Shown here: positions 47,982-57,626 of the stretch, piece after piece
How positions within the stretch are numbered: position 1 is the first letter of the stretch
How the letters are laid out: each line of letters starts with the position of its first letter
Translations under genes and position numbers: made by a program
The notes under the pieces: model-generated
Databases searched by the model: none
The model's input: only the letters and a program-made list of their open reading frames with translations
Told to the model about the DNA's origin: nothing
Source: Microglena sp. YARC
Taxonomy: Eukaryota; Chlorophyta; Chlorophyceae; Chlamydomonadales; Chlamydomonadaceae
Assembly (NCBI GenBank): GCA_022414725.1
Contig: CM039463.1
Span: forward strand, 56,601,761 to 56,665,760
Length of the DNA stretch: 64,000 nt
Direction: 5' to 3'

Positions 47982-48146
47982 TAAGGAATTTGCATGTACT
48001 AAATATCAGAATGCAATGTATGGCAACCAACGCTTCTGTAAAATTCTTCAACCTCCTGTCGCCATACTCCTCTGTAGCTACCCACCCAGCCCTCCTCCTC
48101 TGTCACTACCCCCCCCAGCCCTCCTCCAGTTTTTACATGCGGGGGC

Positions 48147-48470
48147 ATGCGGTGTGTGCCATGGGGTTGCATGGGGCATGCGGTGTGTGCAAGGGGTAGC
48201 ATGGGGCATGCGGTGTGTGCCATGGGGTTGCATGGGGCATGCCGTGTGTGCCATGGGATTGCGGTGTGTGCCGTGGGGTTGCATGAGGCATGTAGCATGC
48301 GGTGTGTGCCATGGGGTTGCATGGGGCATGCGGTGTGTGCCATGGGGTTGCGGTGTGTGCCGTGGGGTTGCATGAGGCATGTAGCATGCGGTGTGTGCCA
48401 TGGGGTCATGAAGCATGCGGTGTGTGCCATGGGGTCATGAGGCATGCGGTGTGTGCCATGGGGTTGCGGA
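48147..48470. repeat. GCATGCGGTGTGTGCC minisatellite (main locus)
   Basis: About ten units of GGGGCATGCGGTGTGTGCCA and TGGGGTTGCAT, with higher-order spacing and local variants such as GCATGAAGCATGCGG. Reading frames on both strands are open only because of the repeat. Confidence 0.88.
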
Positions 48471-48659
48471 GAGGGTTTCGCGATCTATTTATTCTTCCAT
48501 TCTTTCATTCACAAAACCCATTCACCACATCAATAAATCCCTACTTATCCCCATTTGTTTCTTCACTTCCAAGGTAAACACGATTAATATCATTGACTAT
48601 TCATTGGTTCTTCATTTGATGACTACAACATTTAATTCCACGCACTTGTTTTCCCTCAG

Positions 48660-48817
48660 GCACAACAATCAACATCCCAACCGAGGTGTGGCTACACATA
48701 GTATCATTGACTGTGGACCGTAGCGGTTCCTCAACGCCTTTTCCGTGGGCGTTGAGCCGCTCCATGCAAAAGGTAGCGTCGGAGACCACTGGGTACATGA
48801 CATCTGTTGGTGTCTAG
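48660..48817 (+). CDS. Short F-box-like exon
   Basis: After TTTTCCCTCAG the frame reads TTINIPTEVWLHIVSLTVDR, then FPWALSRSMQKVASETTGYM and stops at 48817. IPTEVWLHIVSL ... LSRSMQKVA fits the first two-thirds of an F-box. A donor-like AAGGTAAAC lies at about 48572, so a first exon may exist upstream, but no ATG-bearing exon was found. It could be a gene relic. Confidence 0.4.
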
Positions 48818-49306
48818 ATTCCAAGAATCACGTATCTACGCCAGCCAGAGATTTCGATGTACTGCCCTGGACGCGTCGGAATTTTCCGGTGGTGGGTTCA
48901 GAAGTTGCGCTGAAGTAAAGCCACGCCAGCCAGAGATTACGATGTATTGTGTCTGCTGGTTGATGTTACAATGTGCTGGTTGATGTTCCTCGTTCCTCGC
49001 GGACTCCTTTGTGGGGGCTCCGCTGGGGGGAGGTAAAAGGGGCTCCGCCACTTGTTTAATGTGGTACGGACGACACAGTGTTCCGCCGTTTGCGTGAGGA
49101 TGCCGGGGCTTTGAAGTTTTGTCAACGACTTCACCCGCATCCGATACTTTCTCGTAGCATTTTGTTAATTTTCTGCAATTCGATGCGTTCATGCGGAGCG
49201 CGCCGGCCCACTCGATCCATTCATCAAGCGTCCGTTCTTTTTTGTCGGAGGCCTCATTATTAATATAAAGCGACTATTTGTGTGTGTGTGTAACACACCT
49301 GTTGTC
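48818..49306. other. Spacer with duplicated segments
   Basis: CCAGCCAGAGATT(T/A)CGATGTA occurs twice (48841 and 48928), and TGCTGGTTGATGTT twice (48955 and 48973). A GGGGCTCCGC motif resembles the repeat at 58735-58820. No gene is seen. Confidence 0.5.
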
Positions 49307-49663
49307 ATGACTTCTACAGGCATTGTTCCCATGTCGATAAGCTATATGAATTGCACCGTCCACGTGCTCCGGAGTGACATGGCGCCAGACATAGTCATCA
49401 AGCTTCAAAGCTTGTCAAACCACACGGGACGCGTTTGGACAGAGAATGCAGATGGTATCACAGTGTTCACACCTGAGCTGAGTGTGCATGATACAACAGA
49501 TGTAACTACCATTAAGGCTGCGCGCGTGGAGAACACCTACATCATCGAGATGAATCGGTCATATGTCATCGCTTACTGCGGCATTCAAATTCTAAGGATT
49601 TGCAGACAGCAGCAGCAAGCTATGTTTGTGTGCAACGGTTCCACTATGGATGCTACAACTTGA
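49307..49663 (+). CDS. Unknown 118-residue protein
   Basis: ATG 49307 (MTSTGIVPMSISYMNCTVHV) begins a compact protein with alternating strands (GRVWTENADGITVFTPELSV; TYIIEMNRSYVIAYCGIQIL) and ends NGSTMDATT. A beta-sandwich or nucleoplasmin-like acidic fold is imaginable but not supported. A TG microsatellite lies upstream. It is followed at 49678 by a MITE. No family is recognised. Confidence 0.5.
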   Translation: MTSTGIVPMSISYMNCTVHVLRSDMAPDIVIKLQSLSNHTGRVWTENADGITVFTPELSVHDTTDVTTIKAARVENTYIIEMNRSYVIAYCGIQILRICRQQQQAMFVCNGSTMDATT

Positions 49664-49677
49664 CATGGAGGATCGTA

Positions 49678-50091
49678 TAGTCAACGGAATACTAAAATGA
49701 AACCGCTTCGTGTACGGAACACCTTGAGAGAGAAGTCCTGCAGGCAAACCCCAAAACCCTAATGGTGTAGCAACCCACGGGGAAGTGGAACACCAATACG
49801 ATTTTGAATCAACAAATTACAAGATGTTAACGAGAATATCGTGGTTCTTTTTTAGATCACGGCTCTCCATCCTGCAGACTCCGTATCATTCTTTTGTCGG
49901 TACTTTCGAGAGTGTCCATTGAAGGACCAGCCGCACTTAAGCGATCGCCTCTTCCCCGGTACCGTGGCCCAAAAGAACACGGGGTCTTTGTTGCGTCATG
50001 AAAAAAGGTTTCTTTGCTGGACGGGCCATTCTGTCGACGCCTTATACCGTTTATTGGGATGTTTCATTTTACTGTTCCGCCGCCGACTGTA
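49678..50091. mobile_element. Mariner-type MITE (IS630-related termini)
   Basis: Left end TAGTCAACGGAATACTAAAA, right end TTTTACTGTTCCGCCGCCGA before CTGTA. The interior (TGTTAACGAGAATATCGTGG; GATCACGGCTCTCCATCC; CAAAAGAACACGGGGTCTTT) is shared with 60460-60895. There is no long ORF. The termini resemble the intact IS630 element, so it may move with that transposase. Confidence 0.82.
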
Positions 50092-50195
50092 GTACCAACT
50101 CCCTAAACAGTTTATGTTTGTACAAGGCAGCTGCCTCTCATCTAAGACGAATAGTTTGGATTCAATATTCCTATCTTCGCGATTTCCTGCGCATT

Positions 50196-50340
50196 TACAC
50201 TCGGACAAGGGAATTATGTTACATAATATGCCGAGTCCCCCAAAATCCTCTTGTATGTGTTTATCTTCTACACTTCGCTCGACACTGCGTTCTGTAAAGA
50301 ACCTGTCAGCTTGTAATCAATTGTGCGTCCTACCACAACT
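50196..50340 (+). pseudogene. Fanzor-type zinc-ribbon flank relic
   Basis: CACTCGGACAAGGGAATTAT and the following sequence are shared with 9637-9767 (HSDKGIML). The reading soon breaks. See the entry at 57554 for the best-preserved relative. Confidence 0.35.
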
Positions 50341-50344
50341 TCCA

Positions 50345-50540
50345 GTTTGCAATATTTCTTTGGCCTCGCAAGAATTCCGGGGCGGGTTGGGTACATTGTA
50401 AAACAATTGTGGATGTTAATGGCTGCATTTAGGTCACGGTTTACAAACAACTTGCTGTTCTCCATGGTGGAACTGCACCATAGCAAGCCTCGAACCGTGC
50501 GCCCTTCTTTTTCGGACTGCACACTCTGGAGGACGGTGGT
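50345..50540 (-). pseudogene. Fanzor-type C-terminal relic
   Basis: On the minus strand GLLWCSSTMENSKLFVNRDL then NAAINIHNCF has the end of the zinc ribbon and the NRDxNAAINI motif that carries the RuvC-III aspartate in TnpB/Fanzor proteins. The first part is lost. It belongs to a lineage different from the 690-residue copy. Confidence 0.5.
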
Positions 50541-50564
50541 GCTGTCCTTGTGCCAGATCTTTGT

Positions 50565-51348
50565 GGTACGGACATGCAGGACCATGTCAGAGGTTACCTC
50601 AGCGCTCTCCCGACACTCCTTCAACACCGAGCCAGCAGAGGTTACCGATCGGATTCTTTCGGTATGTGGGTAAACAGAAGACGATTGAAAAGGTCTGTGA
50701 TTTGATTGCTCCAAAAGCACAGAAGAAGACGATCGAAGAAAAGGTATGTGATGTGATTGCTCCAAAAGCACAGAAGACCATTGTTGGCTTCGGCAACTGG
50801 TCCAACCAGGGCTATGGCATCAGTCGTTCTTGTTCTGGACCCGTGAAAGAGATCAGGAAGTGCCTTTCACGTCGTCAGAATGTTCTGTTCAAAAACGTCA
50901 ACGAACGCAACACTTCTTGTACCTGCCACGGCTGCTTCCAGAAGCTCGTCAACATGAAGGCAGACAGCGTCGTCTGGCGCAGAGTTCAAAACGAGCCCCC
51001 CTCCCTCATCAACGGGGCTCCTACAACAACAACAACGATTGAGAAGCAGAAGACGGTGGTGAAGAACGTCAAGGTCCACAAAGTACTGCATTTTGTGTGC
51101 CCTCCTCATCGCCCACCCCAAAAACCACAGTTTCCGGAGAGGCAAATGTGGGCGCTCAACCAACCGACCCACCTGGGTCAGTTAGCAGCTTACAATTGTT
51201 ATCCTCTGGGCCAGCTTAAATGCTGAAATACGGGATGAAGGACACGAAGGATTGGGACCTTGATACAAAACCTTTAGCTGACCTACCCAATCAATTGGGT
51301 TCAAGGGTCACCGGTAAGGGTGTCCCATAAATTCTGTCTCTGACTGTA
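50565..51348 (+). pseudogene. Fanzor copy 3, 3' fragment with element end
   Basis: From about 50565 the sequence matches the second half of copy 1 (DHVRGYLSALPTLLQ; KQKTIEKVCDLIAPKAQKKT; NWSNQGYGISRSCSG; NERNTSCTCHGC). The RuvC-I half is missing, and a frameshift near 50660 separates the first two segments. The segment from HKVLH to the NRDVNAAKNL motif is deleted: AAAGTACTGCA is followed at once by TTTTGTGTGCCCTCCTCATC. The 3' segment and terminus are kept, ending in TCTGTCTCTGACTGTA at 51348. Confidence 0.82.
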
Positions 51349-51648
51349 GCGTCTCTGAGTTTTCGTCATGGGTGTGCCGAGACGTGTTCAAGGAGGAACG
51401 AGACACGATCGAAGAAAACGGATTCAATGTGAACGACGTTCGTAAGGCGTTGTACATGAAAGCAGGGAACTGGTACAAACAACGGGTGGCAACCGCATAA
51501 CTCAATTTCTAGAGCATGAATAAGCGTAATTGTGCATGGTAAGTAAACTGAACTTAAGAGAAACCTGTTGTTTTCTATGGCATCCAACAAGAGCATGGAT
51601 GTCTTCACGTTCACATTTCCAAAATAATTTTGAGCATGTAGGGAAGGG

Positions 51649-52269
51649 ATGAGTGACTTTGATAATCGTTTGCGGCAGCTTGAGGCGGAACAGGCAAACC
51701 AGCGTCAGGAGATCCAAGCCTTACGGGATGCCACGTCCACCCAGATCCAGCGCCTGGACAAGGAGATCCAAGCCGTGCGGGATGCCACGTCCACCCAGAT
51801 CGAGCGTGAGTTGGAAAGGGCATGGGCCGCGGCGTACCATGAACTGCAAGGGATGTTGACCGATGCTCAGTTGACCCAAGTTAAACTGGCAACATTCGGC
51901 ATGCACAAACTCACACCCCATCTTGCTTGTTGAAAATCCTTGCTTGCAGGCATCAAGACTGTGTTTGAGGCCAAACGCTTGCTCGTGCGCACAATCAACC
52001 ACGTGTGCAAGCCAGGCGACAGTCTCCCCACCAGTGGATCGACGACTCTGGTCTGGCCGAAGCGCAACATGCCCCTCGAGGGGAGCAGCACGCGCCGTCT
52101 CTGCGTCCTCTACGAGTCAGACTGCGAGATCCTGAAATGCTACAAGGAGGACGCTCGATCCACCTACACATCCGACCACGCGTCGCATGCGCCTGCTCTG
52201 TGCATGGATGCCCTCCAGAAGTATCTTGCTAACGCAAACCCTAGCCTCTTGAACGACTCGCTAGCTTGA
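51649..52269 (+). CDS. Two-exon coiled-coil protein, 3' end supplied by a MITE
   Basis: Exon 1 51649-51805 (MSDFDNRLRQLEAEQANQRQ) and exon 2 51950-52269 join in phase 1 (donor GTGAGT, acceptor TTGCAG), giving 158 residues. Exon 1 is a coiled coil with a duplicated EIQALRDATSTQIQRLDK unit. Exon 2 reads IKTVFEAKRLLVRTINHVCK, SGSTTLVWPKRNMPLEGSST and ESDCEILKCYKEDARSTY, then ALCMDALQKYLANANPS. The final LLNDSLA and stop lie in a partial MITE that starts about 52238, so the protein was probably longer. Without splicing, exon 1 alone would give 94 residues. No family is recognised. Confidence 0.62.
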
Positions 52270-52354
52270 GACATCAGCACCAAGGAATCACAAATCCGCT
52301 CCATACCATGTTTCGCAACCAGTCAAAATCGGCCGGGAGGCAGGAACGCCCATT
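52238..52354. mobile_element. Partial AATGGGCG-type MITE
   Basis: It starts with CCTCTTGAACGACTCGCTAG and continues to GGCAGGAACGCCCATT at 52354. The left terminus is missing. It overlaps the end of the coiled-coil gene. Confidence 0.85.
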
Positions 52355-52562
52355 ATAAGCCAACGAAATGAAAGTTGGTTCCAACCAACGCAGCACTCCA
52401 CCTGTGCAGGGTGGCAGCATGTGCACAACAATAGCAAGTGTTTCAGCATCATGGCTCATGGCTGGCGCGAATCATGTCTGCAATACAATATGCCTGTCAT
52501 CCCCCCATCTGGCCCATCATGGTTGGCAAAGGGAGAAATCAAGCCAATCGACTCCTACATTA

Positions 52563-52740
52563 ATCCGCGGTATGTGTGAGAATGAATGGACGAACGGGGG
52601 GCTGCGCAAGCCGCCTTGGTGTGTGTGAGAATGAATGGACGAACGTGGGGTCTGCGAAACTTAAGCCGCCTTGGTGTGTGTGAGGATGAATGTACGAGAC
52701 GGGGGTCTGCGAAAGCCGCCGTGGTGTGTGGACAACACCA
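52563..52740. repeat. Degenerate 50-55-bp tandem repeat
   Basis: Three to four units contain GCCGCCTTGGTGTGTGTGAG and AATGAATGGACGAACG. Related AATGAATGGA and CATTCATTC words recur near 60230. Confidence 0.7.
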
Positions 52741-52784
52741 CTGACCCCTTTAATCAATCCCATCTGTTCACGTTTCGAGTCAGC

Positions 52785-53345
52785 AGCTGAATTCCACTGC
52801 CCCACGGAGTGGGGCCCGCGATCCCCCTTCACAATCCCAATAGAGTTGTCGAGCAGAAGCCTGCTTGAGACCTACCTTTTGTTTTCAAACACGGTCATTG
52901 GTACTCTTCCTCATCCGGTAGGAACATAGTTGAGTGCCCTTTATTTAATGTAATAGGGTACTACTTCCCTACCTTTTGTTGTTAAGATGGAATGGGCGGT
53001 CCTGCCTCCCGGCCGATTTTGACTGGTTGCGAAACATCGTATGGAGCGGAATTGTGATTCCTTGGTGCTATGTCTCAAGCTAGCGAGTCGTTCAGGAGGC
53101 TCTAAATCCTGATTAGAAATTTAAAAAAATCGGCCGGGAGGCAGGAACGCCCATTATGGGTCTTTTTGAATTTGTATACGGAACCGCCAAGCCGCCGCTG
53201 GGTTGTTGCTTGGTTGATGGTGCCACATGGGATCAGAGAGTGAGTCATCAGCTCAATTCCACTGTCCCGCTCCGCGGGACCCGCGATCCCCCCTTCAGAA
53301 TTCCCCATAGTGTGTTAAGCAGAAGCCTGCTCGAGACCATGCTCG
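52785..53345. repeat. Direct repeat pair
   Basis: CAGCTGAATTCCACTGCCCC ... GCAGAAGCCTGCTTGAGACC (52785-52875) recurs as CAGCTCAATTCCACTGTCCC ... GCAGAAGCCTGCTCGAGACC (53249-53338). A MITE lies between the copies. Small open frames over each copy differ in sequence, so coding is doubtful. Confidence 0.65.
52991..53155. mobile_element. AATGGGCG-type MITE with ATGG duplication
   Basis: 165 bases with inverted ends (AATGGGCGGTCCTGCCTCCC and complement). ATGG flanks both sides (52987-52990, 53156-53159). Confidence 0.92.
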
Positions 53346-53582
53346 GATTCTTTGGAGGACCGGAACATAGTGAATGAGGTTGCGAAAACCGCGACAAAAT
53401 GCGCGGCTTCAATCAATCGAAGACAAGTGGTCCGAGTGAGACTCGAAAAACGAGTGTAAACAACGCAAAGTCTGTAAAAAATTACAGCCAAATTTGTTTG
53501 GTGTAATATTGAGGATTTCGTGTATGCGGCATGCGTGAGTGAGTGAGTGAGTGCCAACACTGAGATCTCCTAAAAACTAAAA

Positions 53583-53870
53583 ATGTACAGAATGTATATA
53601 TCCAACCAACGATCGATGAACAAGAATAAGAGGAACACGCACGTATCCGCTGTATGCAATGATGGTGTCAAACGCGTTCTATATAATGGCGATGACGGCT
53701 CAGTCTTCATTAAAAGGAAGGGTAATGACGGTAGAATGATGTTCGTTCTGTTCACCAAACCAAAAAATGTAAAAAATCAGAATGGAGGTAGGGTAAAAAT
53801 ATGGAGTTTGGGTAAATATATGGGTAAATATATGGGTAAATATATGGGTAAATATATGGATGTTGGGTAA
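53583..53870 (+). CDS. Small basic protein with GDxGxxFIKRKG motif
   Basis: The frame from ATG 53583 (or 53616) encodes up to 95 residues. The core VCNDGVKRVLYNGDDGSVFI then KRKGNDGRMMFV resembles short basic modules (YKGxxGxxYxKxxG) found in phycodnavirus and other giant-virus proteins, where they may attach to other proteins or particles. The last 25 residues are the translation of a GGTAAATATATG tandem repeat (LGKYMGKYMGKYM), so the end is not conserved sequence. The module call is a resemblance by eye. Confidence 0.45.
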   Translation: MYRMYISNQRSMNKNKRNTHVSAVCNDGVKRVLYNGDDGSVFIKRKGNDGRMMFVLFTKPKNVKNQNGGRVKIWSLGKYMGKYMGKYMGKYMDVG

Positions 53871-53905
53871 ATAGATGGAGGTTGGGTAAATAGATGGAGG
53901 TTGGG
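53812..53905. repeat. 12-bp GGTAAATATATG tandem repeat
   Basis: Four to five copies of GGGTAAATATAT are followed by three of GGTTGGGTAAATAGATGGA. They lie between the small basic gene and the Fanzor relic. Confidence 0.88.
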
Positions 53906-53908
53906 TGG

Positions 53909-54660
53909 ACATGAACAAGTTGCTTGGAGAGGGTTATATTTTCGCAAATTTCCACATTGCTCGTCTTTTTGAGGCTGTCCCTCCTGTAAATCGCAACTTC
54001 TTCTACCGGTGCCTTATTGCAGTCAGTACCAACAAATGTAAGGGGTCGACTCTTGTCGAAGACTTCGAGAGTAGTCGGCTTCTGTTCGACTTGTTAAGAG
54101 AGCCGGGGCAATCCAAAGTTGACATTCGGGGGGACGTGAAGAACCAGATCATTGCAGACCTGTCTATTCTCATGGCCACAATGGCCTCATCATGGAGGAC
54201 ATCGATGAGTTCAGAACATCTCAACGATGCAGCTGCTGTGAGAACCACCTTTGCAACATGGTGGCACTCACTCATCGTAAGAAGCAAGACGGTACAGCTT
54301 GGGAATGTACAGAAGGACGCAAGCTGATTCATAAGATTCTCCACTGCAAAAGCAGTCAAAGCGGAGCGCCACGCCAACAGAGCGGTGGTATGCTTCACTG
54401 CGGGAAGACTTGGGACCGCGATGCTTACACTTCACCAAGTCTTTGGGAGGGAGCGTCCTATCGCGTTTCGCCGAGACGCGCCGAGAAGTTCCTCGACAAC
54501 CCCACCCCCACCCCCTGATACTGATATGGGGACACAGACGGTTGAACGGTTTACCAAAGAGGCTACTCGGAATATCTTCGAGAACATCTTCAACCTGCTG
54601 CACCCCCCAACGTTGCCCAAAAGCAACGATCTGCAGTCTGGATGATTATAAGGTGTCCCA
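53909..54660 (+). pseudogene. Fanzor relic with internal deletion (separate lineage)
   Basis: Beginning MDMNKLLGEGYIFANFHIAR, the reading follows the N-terminal part of Fanzor (compare YLFANFHITRCLDDGDF and NRNFYYRCILAVS at 13900) to MATMASS. It then jumps, with a frame change near 54188, to the C-terminal zinc ribbon: EFRTSQRCSCCENHLC ... KILHCKSSQ ... CGKTWDRDAYTSPS. The middle, including RuvC-I, is missing. The 3' part continues to TCCCACTTTATTTGAGAACA and ACTGTA at about 54680, a terminus of the TACAG...GGGACACC type. This lineage differs clearly from copy 1. Confidence 0.75.
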
Positions 54661-54754
54661 CTTTATTTGAGAACAACTGTACTACCTGACAACCACGTTT
54701 TTATCCTTGCCACTGGACTTGCTTTCCGTCGTTTGGGGTTGAACTGTTTACCAC

Positions 54755-54895
54755 AGAGGCGACTCGGAATATCCTCGAGAACCTCTTCAACATGCTGCCC
54801 CCCCAACGTTGCCAAAAAGCAACGATCTGCAGTCTGGATGATTATAAGGTGTGTCCCACTTTATTTGAGAACAACTGTACAGTTTGTTGCCAAAT
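54755..54895 (+). repeat. Second copy of the Fanzor-relic 3' end
   Basis: ACTCGGAATATCCTCGAGAA, then CAACGTTGCCAAAAAGCAAC, and CACTTTATTTGAGAACAACTGTA repeat 54545-54682. It abuts the thioesterase gene on its upstream side. Confidence 0.8.
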
Positions 54896-54951
54896 ATGTT
54901 TTGCACCTCTTTTTTGTAATCGAGTATAAATGTTATGCCCACCAATGTTTG

Positions 54952-55404
54952 ATGGGTGTGAGAGACTATGAGCTGGATCAATTTGGAGTGGTGAACAATG
55001 CCGTGTATGCCAACTACTTCCAACATGCTATACACGATGGGTTGGAGCGACTGGGTATTGACTGCGATGCCTATGCACGAGCAAACCTAGGGCTGGCAAT
55101 AACTGACATGAGGCTGTCATACAAGGCTCCGCTTAGATCTAAGGACAGGTTCAGAGTGTTATCCGGGGTGAGTCGAGTCACTGGCGCTCGTGTTGTCATG
55201 GACGAGGTCATTCTAAAGTCTGTGACGAATGGCGACGGTGAGGAAAAGGACATGGTGATCGCAAAATGCCAGGTCACTATGGTTGTACTGGATGGAGATT
55301 ACAAGGCGACTAGGCTCCCTGCTGCGATAAAGGATGTATTTACAACGCTAATGCAAGAGGCAAGTGCCAGCTCAGGAGGGCACTCTGAACACTATATGTG
55401 CTGA
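54952..55404 (+). CDS. Hotdog-fold acyl-ACP/acyl-CoA thioesterase of plastid type
   Basis: ATG 54952 gives 150 residues. MGVRDYELDQFGVVNNAVYA then NYFQHAIHDGLERLGID is the characteristic start of the plant and algal ATL (4HBT-like) thioesterases, with the catalytic-loop Asp in ELDQFGVVNN. Further family positions follow: MRLSYKAPLRSKDRFRV, GARVVMDEVILK and KCQVTMVVLDGDYKATRLPA. Such enzymes release fatty or beta-keto acids from ACP in plastids. No transit peptide is seen; upstream sequence is transposon-derived up to about 54895, so a first exon may have been displaced. The frame is open upstream without clear homology. The gene argues for a photosynthetic host. Confidence 0.85.
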   Translation: MGVRDYELDQFGVVNNAVYANYFQHAIHDGLERLGIDCDAYARANLGLAITDMRLSYKAPLRSKDRFRVLSGVSRVTGARVVMDEVILKSVTNGDGEEKDMVIAKCQVTMVVLDGDYKATRLPAAIKDVFTTLMQEASASSGGHSEHYMC

Positions 55405-55716
55405 GTGGTACGATAAACCCTATAAACCCTTGGTTGCACTTGCACTTGCCTGGCGGTAGCGGTAGCTGTAGCGGGTGCGGTAGCTGTATCTGCAAGCGGT
55501 ACAGAATGGGATTACGGCGGATTTTTTGTACTGAATTTAGAGCCTCATGAACGACTTGTACAGGCGGTTTCAGGATGGCTTTCGAAGCCCAACACTCATC
55601 CTCGATCGCTTCAGCACGAAGATAGTTTTCCACACAAGCGATGATCGCACTACGCAACGAATTCACGATGCACAAGTCGACGTCAGAAACTGAGGGAGAA
55701 TACACAGGAGCCATAC
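55405..55716. other. Repeated module with weak coding
   Basis: GATAAACCCTATAAACCCTT, GGTAGCGGTAGC repeats and GATGATCGCACTACGCAACG ... GTCGACGTCAGAAACTGAG are shared with 57330-57510. A minus-strand frame (55714-55569; MAPVYSPSVSDVDLCIVNSL) is possible but starts exactly at a transposon end. I would not call a gene. Confidence 0.4.
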
Positions 55717-56008
55717 AGCTAGGGACATTTGATTGTGGGACACCTTTTATTTTGGGGATTTGACCAATTCAAGCTTTGTAACCGATCTTGTCAATACAGA
55801 TACTGTCTTCAGGAGATTGATACAAAACATTCAAGGCCTGTACAGACACAGAAGTTACATGATCAAAGCAGCCTGACAAGTCAACGTGTTGGCTTACATC
55901 GTGCGCATCAATAATCATTTTCAAAGCGTTCCTGTAATCAAATAATTCTGCTACATCTGGAATTATTGGGCACGCGCAGCGATATTTTCGCTTGAGCAAA
56001 CTGAACAC
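55717..56008 (-). mobile_element. TACAGCTAGGG-type element end with transposase-like tail
   Basis: TACAGCTAGGGACATTTGAT at 55717 opens a 130-base stretch matching the right end of the Fanzor element (14152-14278). On the minus strand an open stretch from 56008 (KYRCACPIIPDVAELFDYRN) ends in the same region. The words AATTATTGGGCACGCGCAGC and GATATTTTCGCTT are shared with the transposase relic at 61490-61550. Confidence 0.6.
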
Positions 56009-56085
56009 ATTTCTGAAAAGTTTGAGGAGAGTGGATAAATACTTGCTCTACGGTGGCAAGAAACGTGTCTTGCCTAACACAAGAC

Positions 56086-57275
56086 CTAGCTGCTGTCAAT
56101 ATTCACAATGGCCCTGTACTCAAGTCAAGCCACCTCTGGATCCATCAGCAGCTTGCAGACATCTGCGTGACCTGCAGTGGCCGCCACACACAATGCCCTG
56201 CTATCGCTAGAGTTCGCCTGGGCCCTATACTCAAGTCCAGCCACCTCTGGATCCATCAGCAGCTTGGAGACATCTGCGTGACCTGCAATGGCCGCCACAC
56301 ACAATGCCCTGCTATCGCTAGAGTTCGCCTGGGCCCTGAACTCAAGTCCAGCCACCTCTGGATCCAACAGAAGCTTGCAGACATCTGCGTGACCTGCAGT
56401 GGCAGCCGACCACAAGGCCCTGCTATCGCTAGAGTTTGCCCGGGCCCTATACTCAAGTCCAGCCACTGCTGGATCCATGAGCAGCTTGCAGACATCTGCG
56501 TGACCTTCCTTTGCAGCCTCACACAAGGCCCAGCTGGTCATATGGTTCGCCCTGGCCCTGTACTCAAGTCCCGACACCTCTGGATCCATCAGCAGCTTGC
56601 AGACATCTGCGTGACCTGCAATGGCCGCCACACACAATGCCCTGCTATCGCTAGAGTTCGCCTGGGCCCTGAACTCAAGTCCAGCCACCTCTGGATCCAA
56701 CAGAAGCTTGCAGACATCTGCGTGACCTGCAGTGGCAGCCGACCACAATGCCCTGCTGTCGCTAGAGTCGCCCTTGCCCTGAACTCAATTCCAGCCACCT
56801 CTGGATCCATCAGCAGCTTGCAGACATCAGTGTGACCAGCCTTGGCAGCCTCCCACAATGCCCTGCTGTCGCTAGAGTTCGCCCTTGCCCTGAACTCAAT
56901 TCCAGCCACCTCTGGATCCATCAGCAGCTTGCAGACATCGGCGTGACCGGCCTTCGCAGCCACATGGAGAAGCTTGTTCTCATTTTGGTTCGCCCTCAAT
57001 TGTAGGGCCCCATCAACCTGTACAAGAGGATTGGACACCAAGCATACTGCTAGAAGGTCGGCGCTCCCCCCTTTCGCCATCATCTCTCCAACTCGCTGTA
57101 GTGGTGGGATAAGTCGGGCAAGGGGCAATCCTGAAAATTTGTTTTGCAGAGTTTTGCACACTAATACAATCTTGGGGTTGGAAGATAATATGAAAATACG
57201 ATCAAGAATGTCATCGTGAACCGACGTTAGTAATGGAAACGATGATCGCGTGTGCGAATGCATTTCGATGAACAT
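56086..57275 (-). pseudogene. F-box/ankyrin-repeat gene, broken twice
   Basis: ATG 57275 begins MFIEMHSHTRSSFPLLTSVH, followed by an F-box-like DDILDRIFILSSNPKIVLVC. About nine ankyrin-type repeats follow (AGHADVCKLLMDPEVAGLEF, RAxANSSDSRALxxAAx). A one-base loss near 56767 (CTAGAGTCGCCC for CTAGAGTTCGCCC) shifts the frame after two repeats. Further on, GGA has become TGA at 56125-56127 within VAGLEY. Without these, the frame would run to 56086. Ankyrin-F-box proteins are frequent in large viruses and in protists and act as ubiquitin-ligase adaptors. The repeats are nearly identical at DNA level. Confidence 0.82.
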
Positions 57276-57458
57276 GTGTGTCTATGCATTCAAGCGCACA
57301 GGATTGTATAAATAAATAGTGAGTTGGGATAAACCCTATAAACCCTTGGTTGCACTTGCCTGGCGGTAGAGGTAGCGGAAAGCGGTAGCGGTAGCTAAAA
57401 GCGGTAGCGGTATCTATCTGCAAACGATAGCGGTAGTTTTCCGGTCTACACACCAGCG

Positions 57459-57626
57459 ATGATCGCACGATTCAACGAATTCACGTTGCACAAGTCGACG
57501 CCAGAAACTGAGAATGACCCCGTTGAATTTAAGCTACCCGTATATCCTCGAACCTATGAATTTATTATTACACATCCGGGGGTCCCCGGGGGACATGTAG
57601 TAAGAAAGACAATGAATTCTCCATAG
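57459..57626 (+). CDS. Possible 55-residue ORF
   Basis: MIARFNEFTLHKSTPETEND then PVEFKLPVYPRTYEFIITHP reads like protein and ends at TAG 57626. The start is in the module shared with 55610-55700. It overlaps a minus-strand Fanzor relic at its end. Support is weak. Confidence 0.25.
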   Translation: MIARFNEFTLHKSTPETENDPVEFKLPVYPRTYEFIITHPGVPGGHVVRKTMNSP

